Shown here: positions 12,301 through 25,633 of the stretch, piece by piece
How positions within the stretch are numbered: position 1 is the first letter of the stretch
Layout of the letters: every line of letters starts with the position of its first letter
Assembly: GCA_020746105.1 (NCBI GenBank)
Contig: CM036622.1
Span: 17,461,487 to 17,525,486 of the forward strand
Direction: 5' to 3'
DNA length: 64,000 bases
Origin: Trogon surrucura
Lineage: Eukaryota; Chordata; Aves; Trogoniformes; Trogonidae
Notes under the pieces: generated by a model
Seen by the model: the letters and a program-made list of their open reading frames with translations, nothing else
What the model was told of the DNA's origin: nothing
The model's database searches: none
Program-made: the position numbers and the translations under genes

Positions 12301-15300
12301 GTCACATTAACAGTTGTAAGCTGGGCTTTTTAAGAGGGGCTGGGTTTTTTTAATATTTTGTCAATTTCACAGTAAGCAAAGAGAATTATACAAAGGATCA
12401 CTAAATAAACATTGTCTTTCACTCTGGAAAGTTAAATTCCAGTCAACTGTTCACCACTGTGAAAGTAGTTGTTCAATTGTTCAATATTTACACATACTTA
12501 ATGCATAGGATATCTAGACTGATGAAAAAGCTAAACAAATTCAGACATGGATTTATATGTTTGTCATTAATTTACATATACAATTGGATTTATCAATCCA
12601 GTTCCACATAATTGCAGGCAATCTCTTTAGGTAGTTTCCTAACACCACAACAAAAGTTTCCATACTTAGAAAATAAATCCAGATTCTTAGAATTCCCCAT
12701 TCAAACTACCTCTATTCTTGAAATGTGAGATGGGAAGAGAAAAACATTGGGGAAGATGGAAAGGCCAATGAAAAACGACTAAAAAGCCACTGTTTTTTTC
12801 TCTTTGGAGTTATTGGCAGAAACAAAAAGGCAAAATATAGAAAATAGTTTAACCTTAGAGAAAAGAGTGATTTGGAAGTTTAATGTTTTACTTAAAATCA
12901 AAATCTAAAGGATGGAGAAGTTCTGAGCAGTCCAGACAGGTGTTTCTCTCAAGCCACAGTTAATAAATGTTTGTATTTCTCTTAGTCACAATGTCCAGAA
13001 AGATTTTGCCTTAAAAAGACCACAGCAACCATCTTAAGAACAGATTGTCTCTGTTGCAGAGATCCGCTGCTCAGTTATCACCCGGGTTGCATGCACCTGA
13101 GCGTGTGCCCCTTCAGATGTCCGGTGTAGTCATGCCTACTCCAAATGGCCAAAGATAAGGACAGCACAAAAGCAAACTCTCACGAAATAGCTTTGCCCTT
13201 GCCAAGTGGCTGCAAGTTCAAGGTGCTTCCAGACCTCCCTCCTGTGAAAGTGAAATCAAACCTGAGGGGACAAGACACCCATCATGAAGGTAGCTGTCTA
13301 GCAGACACACACAAGCCTGTTTCTTCATGATATTCCCACACTGCACACAGGCAGCCTGCTGCAAAGCCCCCAGGCAGTACACTTCTGCCAACCACCTACC
13401 CCGGGGCCATGTCCTTAAGGGCATTATAACACAGAAATTTGGTAGCAGCGGTTTATGTTACTTCCACATGGCTTTTGTCTGCTCATAGCTGATGCTATAC
13501 CACCCCTCACCAGCACCAGGACAAAATCACCAGTGCTGCACCGTGAACCACACCAGGACCTGACCCAACTTACACGTAACTCTTTTCAGCCAGGTTATTT
13601 TTCAGACAGATCAGTCTTCTGATCTACCCACAACTCCACCCCACACGTAGCTGTAGCAGAGCAACTGGTAGGGGCACATGAGGAGGGTGCAAAAAGGGAC
13701 CTACATGGAACAGAGACTGAAAACTGGAGCTACTTATGCCATCCCCATTGCCAAAGCAAGTAACTTGATGAGTAATTTGTTTAAAAAACATTCTCAAAGA
13801 TCTAACGTGTCTGATTTCCTGAACTCCATGTCCTGCTCCTTTCTCCTCCATCAGTCCCTGCTTCCAAGAAGTCTGTAAGCCTAAGTTTATTGAGCCATGT
13901 TTTGAAGACTTTTTTCTCACTTGCAGTGATGTTTAAATAACCACTCTTACATTGTCACTCTCAAGCACACAGAGTCTTCCCAGCATAACCATGCCAGGCG
14001 GGGGTGAACACTGTTAACTGGCTGGGGTGACTAACTCATGTCTGAAATATTGCATCTTGCCAGATTATTCTGGTACTTCCACTTCTGCCTCAAGCAAGAG
14101 CTCAGAAACTGATGAGAACAGGCAGAGAAATGGACAGCAAGCAAGAAAGTGGACAAAAAAAACTAAAAAGAAGATGGACAAACAATAAACATGTTTGAGC
14201 TTCCAATTAAAATGGGTTCATTTCCAGATGCTGTCTAGCTTTAATCCTGGAACATATGTTTGCCTGAACCAACTGTCCATTGTCAGTGAACAACTGGCAA
14301 TCAGCAAACACTTCAATAGTCTTCTCTTTAGTTATTTTGTACATTCCAGCTTCTTCACCGCCAGCCATTCAAACCTATTTGCAATGATTTGTTTTTCTTT
14401 CTAGTTTGAAGAATGTGATGATAGTCAGTGCAAGAAAGCTGTGTAATAGTTAACGTTGTGCAAGCACTGGAATGATGAGAAAATTGTTCTGAGTAAACAC
14501 GGTCATTTCTCCAAAATGTATTTGTCCAGTTGTTAGACTCTACACGTTTGTGCGGACTACTGGAATTACAGAATACTAAATCTGCAAAATGTTCATTTAA
14601 CTCTATTGACAAAATAAACAATGAAGCTGAATACCTCACGATCAGACTTTTATGAAGAACACATTTGCTAGAGAGCAACTGGAAGATCTCAGCTATCGCA
14701 TACAGCTCCGTAAACCATTAAGGAGACAGAACAGAGCCTGTTCGCAATTGAGTCAACAGTAAAACTTCACTGCCATAAGAATCAGCAGCAACATAAAATG
14801 AGAGCAGATCTGAAACACATGTCCAGGCCCTAACAACATACCTTCACACAACTGCTTCACTAGCAGTACTTACCTCCAGAAAAACAAAGCCAAATTTTCA
14901 AATAATGGGCTTGTAAAAAGGAAAATCAGAAATTTTGTCTCCTAAACCCTCTCTTTTCTTCCCACCTACTTTGGGCGGATTTTTTTCTCTTGCCTCTGTC
15001 TCACTTCTAAATGAAACTCCTAGCAGCTACTTGTTGAAGACTTCAGTGGTGATTTTGGTTGGCTAATGGCAGCTTATTTCTTTCAAAATAATAGATGAAG
15101 AAGGATACACAATAAGAAAGATTTCTTCATAGTCTCCAGCACAGTGGATGAGTAATTCCAAAGGTATCGAGATGTCCTGTTTGCAGTATTACCCTTTTCT
15201 GCTTTATTTAGAGGACACAACAAAGAGCTAACTTAGGAGATATCAACAAAGCCATACCACACAGAAAGATCTCCCTTGCAAGGGGGAAGGATGCAATTAA

Positions 15301-17387
15301 CAGCTGTCCCATATAAAAGTTAATTGCACATTATTCTTTTGCAATGGAGATTCCTGAATCCATTTCAATAGTTTATCAAGATAAAACAAGGTAAACAAAA
15401 CAAGATAAAACCCAAACAACTCCCCCCATAATTTATTCTAATGTTTAAACATCCTTTAAAAGATAACTTAGTCTGCTGCTGACTGACGTGCAGATGGTAT
15501 ATAAATAACCACACACACAGGCTTTGCTCACTTTGAGGCTTTGATTGAAAACTCTGAGAAGATTCCAGAAGAAACACCGAACTGCAACTTGCCACAAGTA
15601 AACTATGTGCTTCTTGAAAGTCACAGTGCACTTTGTATTCATTCTCTATACCGATGGGAAGCTCAGAGTGTTCATAGTGTATCTCCATGTTACATGAAAT
15701 TGCACAGCCTATATATAGTTTGTGTTCCAGAGATCTGGAATCAGTTTCAATGCATTGTTGAAAGCTGTTGATCTCGCCCACATTCGCAAATGCTTGATAG
15801 AACTGCTGGCTTTACAAAACGTTACTTATTTAATCAACACCAGAGACCCAGTATCATTTGCAGATAACAAGAACATTCTTGTTATTCTGGCACGCCTCCT
15901 GTTAGCTCTTAGAAAAGAGGTTTTCATTCTTCCATGCCCAGGGATAAAAGTTCCATCAATCAAAATCATTCATTGGTATTGTAACGCCCCTCCGCCTGAC
16001 CTGCATCGCTTCATGCAACAAGCAACCTGCTAAGGCTTCTTCTGTAAAGAGCACATCTTGGTAACCTATTCATCTAATCCATCAAACGCAAAGGGAGTAG
16101 CTGTGTTGGTCAAATCCATGCAAAAGGCACGCTGTGGTAACTACCTGAACCCCAGGATCCACATCACCTTAAAACTCTTACCTTCTGGCACACAACGGGT
16201 GATACCGCGGTCACCAGAGAAGCAGGCACCTGACAACTACTTTTATAAACAGACCAGGCCTGCTCACCTTTAGGCCAATGTCATAATGAGAAGAGTACAA
16301 GCAAGAATTATTTTAAAATTACATCCCTTAGATGCTGCTTACGATCCAGCTTCTCAAGAGCACTTACAGAAATATTCTCCTTTAGGATAGGCAGCATAGG
16401 GTTTGTTTTATACTAGCCTACAGCACCTGAAAACTTGGGAGTCAGTCAGAATAATAAAATTAAAATGGATTGACTGACTTCAAGTCTACAGTGAGCGTTT
16501 GTTCACATTGCAAAACTACTGCTGAGAGAAGGCTGACTTGAGCTTTTCATGTGGACATAATAGAGGGACTACTCTGATCTGAGCTTTAATTATACATTAG
16601 TAGCATCTGAAAGAGATTCTGTGATGGAACTAATCCTTTCACACCTTGACCCGTATATTTCTCCTTAACCAACAGGAGATATTTAACAGATTAAACTATT
16701 AAATATTACTCTGGTCCAGACCAGCTTCATAAATCCCTGAGAAAACCTTTTCAATTAAGATAGCCTGAAATGACTTGCTTTCAGTGTCCACGATCTGACA
16801 GACCTATTTGGTTTAACTTATTATTATAGTCATAAAGCTTGTTAAAATTAGGTGACATATCAAAATCTAAATTATACATTAGGAAAAACACTGGACTTGT
16901 GTAGCATTGCCTCTTTCCCAAGCCTCTTGAACTCATTTTCCTAAGTCCAGCTTGACCAATTATCTATCTATGTTATTAAATTGTTAACATTTCACCAATT
17001 TTTGTATTAACAGCATGAAACTACTGAAAAAAATCTGTTAGGAGAAAAATAGAGGCTAACATAGATGGCCATTTAGTGGCAAGAACCAGAAATATGAACT
17101 AGAAAGGAACTGGTTTGAGCTGGGGAACTGACAAAAAAAGATTCACCCCTTCAGTTTTCATTCTGAAGGGGTTCAGATTGCTTTGTATTTGAGGAGGAAT
17201 ATTAATTTCGCCATTCACCACTTTAATCTAATTTATACTGCAGGCCTTTCACAAAAAAGCTTGCGGTTATAGTAAGGAGGAATAGAATGGCAGCAGATTT
17301 TATTTTCCTGTATATCACTCTACAGTAATAGACACACACCTGGTTGTTTTAGTGACTTAAAAAATTCAGCAACATTTAACACTCCAT

Positions 17388-18275
17388 ATCATAGAATCAT
17401 AGAAACATCAAGGTTGGAAAGGACCGTAAGATCATCAAGTCCAACCTTCAGCCCTACAACACCCTAACACTAAACCATCTCCTGAAGTGCCACACCCAAC
17501 CGTTCTTTAAACATGTTCAGGGATGGTGACTCCACCACCCCCTTCGGCAACCCATTCCAGTGCTTCACCACCCTTTCGGTGGAGAAGTTTTTCCTAATAT
17601 CCAATCTAAACTTCCCCTGGCGCAACTTGAACCCATTCCCTCTCGTCCTATCGCTATTCACTGGGGAGAAGAGGCCAACACCCGTCTCACTACAGCTGCC
17701 TTTCAGGGAGTTGTAGAGAGCAATAAGGTCACCCCTCAGCCTCCTCTTCTCCAGGCTGAACAACCCCAGCTCCCCAAGCCTCTCTTCATAAGACTTACCC
17801 TCTAGTTCCCTTATCATCCTGGTTGCCCTTCTCTGTACCTTCTCCAGCACCTCAAAGTCCTTCCTGTACTGAGGAGCCCAGAACTGCACACAGGACTCGA
17901 GGTGCGGCCTCAGTGCCAAGTACAGGGGCACAATCACTTCCCTGGTCCTACTGGCCAGACCATTCCTAATACAAGCCAGGATGCCATTGGCCTTCTTGGC
18001 CACCTGGGCACACTGCTGGCTCATGTTCAGCTGGCTGTCCATCAACACCCCCGAGTCCCTCTCTGCCTGGCAGCTCTCCAGCCACTTCTCTCCAAGCCTG
18101 TAGGGCTGCTGGAGCTTGTTGTGGCCAAGGTGCAGGACCTGGCATTTGACCTTATTGAAACTCGTGCAATTGACCTTGATCCAGCGATCCAACCTGTCCA
18201 AATCTCTCTGAAGAGCCTCTCTACCTTCCAGCAGATCAACACTTCCTCCCAGTTTTGTCATCTGCAAAATGAGGG
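17388..18275 (-). mobile_element. CR1 retrotransposon, 888 bp, with 265-codon ORF2 remnant
   Basis: The longest CR1 piece in the window. On the minus strand it keeps an open frame of 265 codons (17470-18267) for the C-terminal part of the reverse transcriptase: [68 protein letters not shown]. The FADD motif of the catalytic core sits right at the 5' end but is out of frame because about 2 nt are missing after it; the copy is truncated just beyond. It is inactive. The intact frame points to a fairly recent insertion. Its 3' UTR (CCTTGATGTTTCTATGATTC) differs from the other minus-strand copies. Confidence 0.95.
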
Positions 18276-21200
18276 GGAAAAAATATCTTTTTTCTTCTAA
18301 AAACTTTCATGAATGCTTCTTCTCTTTGTTAATTTTACACCCATTTTTCCACTCTTTCAGATCCTTCATATGTACCAGTATATAACAATATGGCTTAGCA
18401 TCGGGTAGACTCCAAGGCACTGCACCAGGAACCGTTAACTGTTTCAAAATACGATCTCATTCTGCTTTTTATTTATTTCTTAACCAGTCCCTCATCTCAT
18501 GCTCTCTCTCCCACATTAAATGAAAAAAGCCTCTTGTGAGGAGCTTTTTGAAACATGATCTCTAAATAAAAAGTTGCTGCAAAGCTGTAGACTACACTGA
18601 AACTAAACAGAAGAGGGATCAGAAGACCAACTGCCTGAGCGTGACTCATTTTGCGCCACACATGTAAGCTATGCCTTGAGAAAGGCATAAAGACAGAGAT
18701 CAAGAAGTCTTTGATAAAATGAGGGCTGTAATTTAATGACTGGTACCAAGTGAGAAACAGCTTCACCATCTGAAAAGGAATTGTTCCTACAAATCAGATG
18801 CTGGCTCCTGGCAGACCCTTCTTGTCTAAGTCGTTAAGACTCTCCTTCCCACAACTATTAGTCATGCTGAGTATTAATATTATTCACTATTACTCATGGT
18901 TTACTCTTTGAATAACCTCATTAATTTCAGTGAGACATTTGCAGTAGGAGGTAGTAATCTATGCATTTATATATGTATGCATGTCTAATTAAAGGCTATC
19001 AAATGAGAAGACTTGAGTTTCCCTTGCTGACTAAGCTGATCCTTATAACTCCGGACCCAGAAGTGAAAGTATTTGTGGCTGCTGCTGCTGAAGACGTGCT
19101 AAGTCAAGCTTTCAACGGTACCTGTGCCAGAATCAGTTTTCACAGCAATTTTCATGAGGATACTGCAAAGTTTTACCATGCCTTTCACCTCCAGGCTCTG
19201 TATATAAAAGAAGCTCAGACAGAGGCAGCTGCCTGTGCCTCAGGACTCAGTTACATGCTAATAACAAAGTCAAGGAGCAGGTTCAGAGGAAAACAGACGC
19301 AGCTGGGTACATCACAGATCTCTCTTCGTTTAGTTCTGCTCCTTCATGGATCCCACTGACATTCAGAACATTTCTTCTCATTCAGAACACCCCTCCTTCT
19401 TCCAGAGCAAGTGAGAAGAAAAAGCCAGTTGACCAACCATTCATTGCAAGATCAAACTGTGCTTTATCACCCTCTGTTGGCAGCCTGTGATAAGATCACT
19501 GAGGGCAGAAGAGCAGACTCTTCTCAAAGAAGGGGCCACGGAAGCACCTCGAATCACCCAGGTCACAAATAACTTGAGTGTTGTTGCTTTTTGTTTTTTC
19601 AAGAGGAGAGTTAATTTTCTCGATTGCTTCAGTACATTTCAAAACTCCACATACTATAACATTAATTCTTTAATTATATATTTGAAGAAAAAGAAAAATC
19701 TTGTGATAGAACTTTCTACAGAAATAAACTGGGACAGTAGTGCTCTGGAGACTGGAGGGGTATGCTGCCTGAAAACATGACAATGAGTCAGGAAAGCATG
19801 ACTGAGGTCTGCTGCCTGATAATTTCCTTCAAATGTTTAAAACAACTCCTGCTATGGGGGAGAGTTACAACCTTTTACTCTGTCCCTATGTCTGCCCCTC
19901 GCTCCCCTCCCCCAAGCAGAGATCACTAGCACAGCTACAAAGTCATCACCCATCCTGTTTTCTCACCACTACCCACCTCATTCCTGTGAAAGCCAGCTGG
20001 ATCAGGCAATGCCTGTGAAGCCAGGCTCCTAATCCCATCAGGGGAGGGTGATAGCAATCTGAAAGCAGCAAGGCGGGACACTTTCTAAATACTACCACCC
20101 ACAGGAAAAATTGTACTCAGCTGCTTACAGAATATGCAAGCCTGTCTGCTCGCCCAGACAAGGAGCAGGAAAATAAGGATAGGATCAGACTGTGTTGTTT
20201 AGTGGGGTTTTTTTGTTTGGCTGGTGGGTTTTTTTACTCCCTTTCAGAAGCAGACCTTGTCTTTCCCCCAGCTCTCTGGAGCACACCTCGAGTGTTACCC
20301 CTGGACGACTGAATTTGCTCAGTCTCATGAAGTAACGACTTTGGCTCATGTGAGTCATTCCTCCTTCATGTGTGCCTGAAACCAGGGTCAGACTTTGTGT
20401 TCAAGACAGAGCCAGAGGCTGCTGTCACAGCTGAGGTGAACTTAGTGGATCACAGAGTCAAAGAGGCTACAGCTCTTTTGCCACTAGATCCCACCTACTG
20501 AGTTCCCAGGATCAACAATGTCCCACTACTTGGATGCACGTGATCAACATGGGCCCCGCTTCCATCCACACGACCCACTGCACCAGAAGCCTTCTCCCAT
20601 GAGCCTGGACCACGCACGTGTTTGAGCATAGACCAGGAGGTGGCACGCTGGATGATACAATGCTGCCTTCTTCCTCAGAGTGTAAACATGAGCCATCCCC
20701 TGCAGCTGGGGACAATTTTAGTCACCACAAGCTCTTAAGAAATAACAGCCTATGCACTGCCCTCAGAACTGGTGCTGCATTTTGCTCTGGTACAGACACA
20801 CACTGAGCCTGGGGAAGAAAACATTTGTCTCCTCCACAGTGGAGCCAGGCACCATCGTACCCAAACAATTTAAGTGATCCTACCATTGACTGAACCTTCA
20901 AATACTTCCTTCCCATCAGATAGGCTTTCCTTAACACATGAGGAGGGGTGGAGTTCTTCTCAAACTTGTAAATATTATCAGAGGTGCATTAAACATATTG
21001 ATTTCTAAGATGTGGTTCCCAGACAGGTGCAATGCCAATATGGATTGCAGTTGCATACAAACCCTCCACCTCCTCCCTCCAAGAGCTCAGGGATAATCTC
21101 ATAGAGAATGATCAAGGCTGACACACTGTAGTTTACAAAAAAAAAAAAATCAGCTTCAGGGCATTTTCAAATAACTAGCACAAGAACCAGACTCTTTTGG

Positions 21201-24200
21201 ACAAAACCAGGAACTTCCACACCTGTGAAACTCAGGCCTTCATTATGATTATTTTTAAGAATTGTGTAGATTCAGTCATATCATTCTGGTCATCTCAGTC
21301 AGAAAATTCTGCATTCATCTATTTCTCTGTTTGAGAAATAAAGGGAACAGTTATTTACTTATCATATAAGAACACAGTGAAGAAATATTAGCTAACATCT
21401 GCCTCCCAAGTCATAAGTCATTGTACAATCGATACAAGGAGTGTTAGGACTTTTTTTCTTTTTTTTCACAAAACGACTTGCCATATAACCCATCTTCTAC
21501 AAATGCAGTTGTGGCAATACTCATAGAGATAACAAAATGATCTTTTATAACTTTTTAAGAACCATGTTTCATCAGGGGTCCAATGAACAAATACTTTTTA
21601 ATGGGAAAAAAAACCTCAAACCCAAACCAAACACTGCCAAGCCCAATTTAAAACTACCTCAGTTTTGCTCACAAGAAATGCTGGGTCACTCCTATTCTCT
21701 CTTAGTGGTAAGCAAATGGCAAACCTTTCACTGACTTCAGTGGGAGAGCAACAGGATCTTGAGGCAACATATTTTAAGTTACTGATATTCACAGGAATTT
21801 CCCTGTGAGCACAAATGTCATACAGCAACCACTGGGCAGGAACGAAACGGTGACATTATTACTAGCGCAGAATAATGGTTCATGATCTTTGCACTGTGCC
21901 CTATAGTGCAAATGTCACTACATTTACAAAGATATTTCTTTTCCTTTTTGTTTGAGGGTATGGATCACAGCAGGAAATATTTTTATTTTTACAGTGACCT
22001 TTGCAAAGCTTGCACAGCCAGATTATGTTGTGGTAATGGGACAACCCAAAGGTCATGAAGCATTATTCTGCCCTAGTAACTACTATAAATGTGATGGAAG
22101 TTAGAAAGGTATCTGTCCCCAGGGCCAGTTTTTCTAGTCTTCCACCTCTGGAGACCTGGGTTCAATATTGGCCACGCTGGTTATACGCTGGAGGCTGTTA
22201 AAAGCCCTCGTTAACATTTCACCAGTTAACTTAAGGCTATGCTTCCTGACTTGATGAAGCTCACTCTCTTTTTTGATACTACTGAATCATCCGGATGCTA
22301 AACTTAAGAATAATGTTTAGACTGAGCAAAATGAGAGATGATTTCCAAATGTAACACAAAATGTGCCATCAACTTAAGAACAGACAATATGAAACTAAAA
22401 AAATCAGCTTGAACGTGAGGAAGAGAAACTACCCTGCATAACACTGTAGAATAAAAGCTCCTACCACAGTGGTGCACAGTTTATTGGCAGTAGACTATAC
22501 TTGTGATATTTCACAGTGATTGTCAAAACATTAGATTATAACAGTGAGTACAGTACTACTGTGTTAGTCCATACTTTTGAAAATTACACAAATCTAAAAC
22601 ATAGTGCATGAAAAGCAGTATGAAATTTTTTTTAAGAACATTGGTGTGCATTTGTAGTGCAGATAAGGTGAACAGCAGTACTGGCTAGTGGGTATAAATG
22701 CCTGCAAAATACGTGTATTTTCATCACAGTGTCACTGAGGGGCACAGGATGCAAAGTGACAAACGAAAAAAAGTAAAACCCAAGGTTCAAAAGCACATGG
22801 AAGACAAAATAAGCAGTGATGAGACACTAAGGAAGCAGAAGTAACAGCTGGTGCGTCCACTGATGAGTTCAAACCGTCTTGTTGATTCACACACAGGCAA
22901 CACGAGGTGAAGTAGTTGCAGCAGAAAGAACAGGATTCCTGGGGATGACACATGAATTAGAAAAGCATTCACCTCCTGTGCTTCAGAACGCCTCGTTCTG
23001 GCACTGCCACAACACATCACTTTGAAACCAAAATGGCATTGAGAAGAATTACACAAACATGGGCATGTGGTTAACCTTGCTGGGGCTTGTTACCATGATG
23101 TAACCATCTGATTTTTTTTTTCCCCGTCAGTGTTTTGCATGCCAGGATTATAAAATTTTTACCATTTTTGGCCTCCAGGCCTTACTTATAGTTGCATTTT
23201 GCTGGAACAAGAGTATTCTATGCTACCAAACAGACCACCACTTTTCAGGTCTCTGCAACAGTGCCTTCACATGAAGTTGATGCTGAAAACATCTTGGCTA
23301 TTCCAATATGATGGAAACAGGGAAGAAATGAACCAATGGCAATTTCACAACAATTTCAGAAAACAAGAATGCATTTGGGGGCTAGATTTTTAGGAAGCTT
23401 CGAGGTTACCAACAGGATTCTGTCTAGATTTTTTTATTTTGAATAGACAGATAGATGATAGACAATCAGACAGATAGACAGATAGATGAAATTTTAAAGG
23501 AAAATTACCACAGAACAAGAGTTCTTTTTCCTAAGAACCAACATGGCTGTGAACGTCACATTGAAATCTCACACACCGAAAAAACAGGTTTTGTGACACG
23601 AGCCTGCCCTCTGCTGGAAGTACAAGAAAATGGTAAAAAACAAAAGAGACTCCCAAGGTGATTCGAAAGGGGGTAAACTGATATTTTTTGTACAAGAACA
23701 GTGCTTCTTTACATTATACGTTTTCTTTCTTTGAATGGAAAGGAAATAATTTTTAAAAATCTGAATAATCCATTTCACTCAGTGCTACAGAACATGTACA
23801 AATACCCTATCTACCAACAGAACATCACTGATCTTGCATATGCCTAAGCCAATGCAAGAAGGCAAGTGCTAGTACAGCCAAGAGTCTGCAGGAATCACTG
23901 ACCTGATAAAAATATCTGTATCTTCCTTTTCTCAACAAATTCTCCACTAGCTGCCCATGTGCAACCCACCTCTGGGAATACTTATTTTTCTCCATTTTCA
24001 CACTCCATAGACTGTGAAAGTCACGTCTACCATTGCTGTCTTGTCCCACTTCTGCCTATGCTCAATTATTTCTTGCCTTTAAAAAAAAAACCCAAAACAC
24101 AGCTCCAGCATGCATCTTGTATTCACATACACAAAGATCAATGCATATTCCATAGGCCCTTCAGCCTGTTATGAAACCATTATTTTTCACATAAATAGAA

Positions 24201-24810
24201 TAACTTCATGAAAATAAAGGATCACCCAGTCCAAATCAATGAGAGTGACCAGAGTTTGCTCCCTGACCTGCTGAAACAAAACAAAGTTGCAGATGTTGAG
24301 TGTTCTGTAACTCTATGGTCTGTTGGCACCATACACATAACTGCAAAAGAAAAGACCTACTTCTTCCAGCAGCCACCCACTCTCAGCTTAGAGCTAATTT
24401 GTGGTTTGTTCTTAAATCCTCGGGTTTATTGCCGCTGGGGTATCACAGCTTGTCCAACCTCAGTATGTTGCTAATAGAAGCTATTAATGGCATGAGCTCA
24501 AAAAACATTTGTGCCAAGGGATGAACTCCAGGCACACTTACATCACAGCTTTTGCCAGTGAACAGTTGTATGCAGGTGCTTCTGCACAAACACAGCATTA
24601 GCTGAAAGACTGTAGCCACAATCACTGCACGTGTCGAAGAACCTGCAAGACTCTGTTCAACCACGTCTGGCGATGACTCTTCTGTAAACATGATCCCCCA
24701 ATACAGTACTCCAACAGGGTAGGTGGGACTTGAAACATCAATGGATCTAAGGCAATCAAATATGCTTTTAGCCACCTTCATAATTTCACAGGGAGTAAGT
24801 ATTCAGACTT
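18276..24810. other. Gene-free interval
   Basis: No exon or transposon recognised. The longest ORF is 132 codons (18961-19359 on plus), without domain likeness. The GATA/GACA microsatellite lies in this stretch. Confidence 0.6.
23444..23488. repeat. GATA/GACA microsatellite
   Basis: Interspersed GACA and GATA tetranucleotides (ACAGATAGATGATAGAC, then CAGACAGATAGACAGATAGATGA). Likely length-variable. Confidence 0.9.
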
Positions 24811-25062
24811 CACAGAATCACAGAATGTTAGAGGTTGGAAGGGACCTCAAAGATCATCTAGTCCAACCCCCCTGCCAGAGCAGGATCACCTACAGCAGAT
24901 CACACAGGAACACGTCCAGGCGGGTTTTGAATGTCTCCAAAGGAGGAGATTCCACAACCTCCCTGGGCAGACTGTTCCAGTGCTCTGTCACTCTCACTGT
25001 GAAAAAATTTTTTTCTCATATTTTTATGGAACCTCCTATGTTCCAGCTTGCACCCATTGGCA
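24811..25062 (-). mobile_element. CR1 retrotransposon, 5'-truncated 3' end
   Basis: A 252-bp CR1 3' end on the minus strand. It has the same subfamily signature as the copies at 7.7, 25.6, 35.0 and 60.8 kb (CACAGAATGTTAGAGGTTGG on the plus strand). The coding remnant is interrupted. Confidence 0.92.
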
Positions 25063-25561
25063 ACTTTCTGGGGATTGACAGCTCGTCTCTCTGAGCAGTA
25101 CCTGCAGCTGTGCCATTATTCAGCTACGCTTTAACATCAGCTGGCATGAGCCTTCTTCATAGGCACTGCTAGTGCTGGTCTCCTCTAGTCCCGACTGCTG
25201 ATTTTCTCCTGTGTGAGACAGGAGCTCCTGGATCCTACTGAGGTCCTTCCTACCCCAGCTGGAGCCAGTGTCCATTATGAAGAGCAAAATGGGCAACCTG
25301 GCTGATCCCTTTGCTTCTGTAAAAAGCAAAGGCTTCCAGCTGCTGTGTTCAACTCTGCTCTGACTTCAACAGCAGCCAAGAAGCAGCATGTCCATGTAGG
25401 CCCTGATGATCCTATATTTGAAATCTCAAAATTTCACAGACATACAAAAATTCACCTGCCGAGAGACAAATATCTCAGAAATTATGAAAACTCTGAAAAA
25501 TACTTACAAGTAAATTTAAAACCACAGTCTCGAAAGAAAGGACTGCAACTGGAAATATGTG

Positions 25562-25633
25562 GAATCACAGAATGTTAGGGTTGGAAGGAACCTCAAAAGA
25601 TCATCTAGTCCAACTACCTTGCCAAAGCACCTC
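25562..25633 (-). mobile_element. CR1 3' tail fragment
   Basis: Only the last ~70 bp of a CR1 3' UTR on the minus strand (GAATCACAGAATGTTAGGG to CTAGTCCAACTACC, as read on plus). It lies 500 bp from the copy at 24.8 kb and in the same orientation. An extremely short 5'-truncated insertion is the simplest reading. Confidence 0.85.

Larger units (their letters stand above)
5758..17387. other. Gene-free AT-rich interval with one CR1
   Basis: Apart from the CR1 at 7.7 kb and small repeats, nothing could be identified. A 16-bp perfect palindrome (TACAAATA and its complement) lies at 12114-12129 in a motif-rich stretch. No ORF above 140 codons. Confidence 0.6.

Noticed and set aside
15365..15781. 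138-codon minus-strand ORF
   Set aside because: No family likeness, and competing frames of similar quality on both strands.
18961..19359. 132-codon plus-strand ORF
   Set aside because: No recognisable domain, AT-rich flanks, no splice or conservation evidence; plausible by chance.
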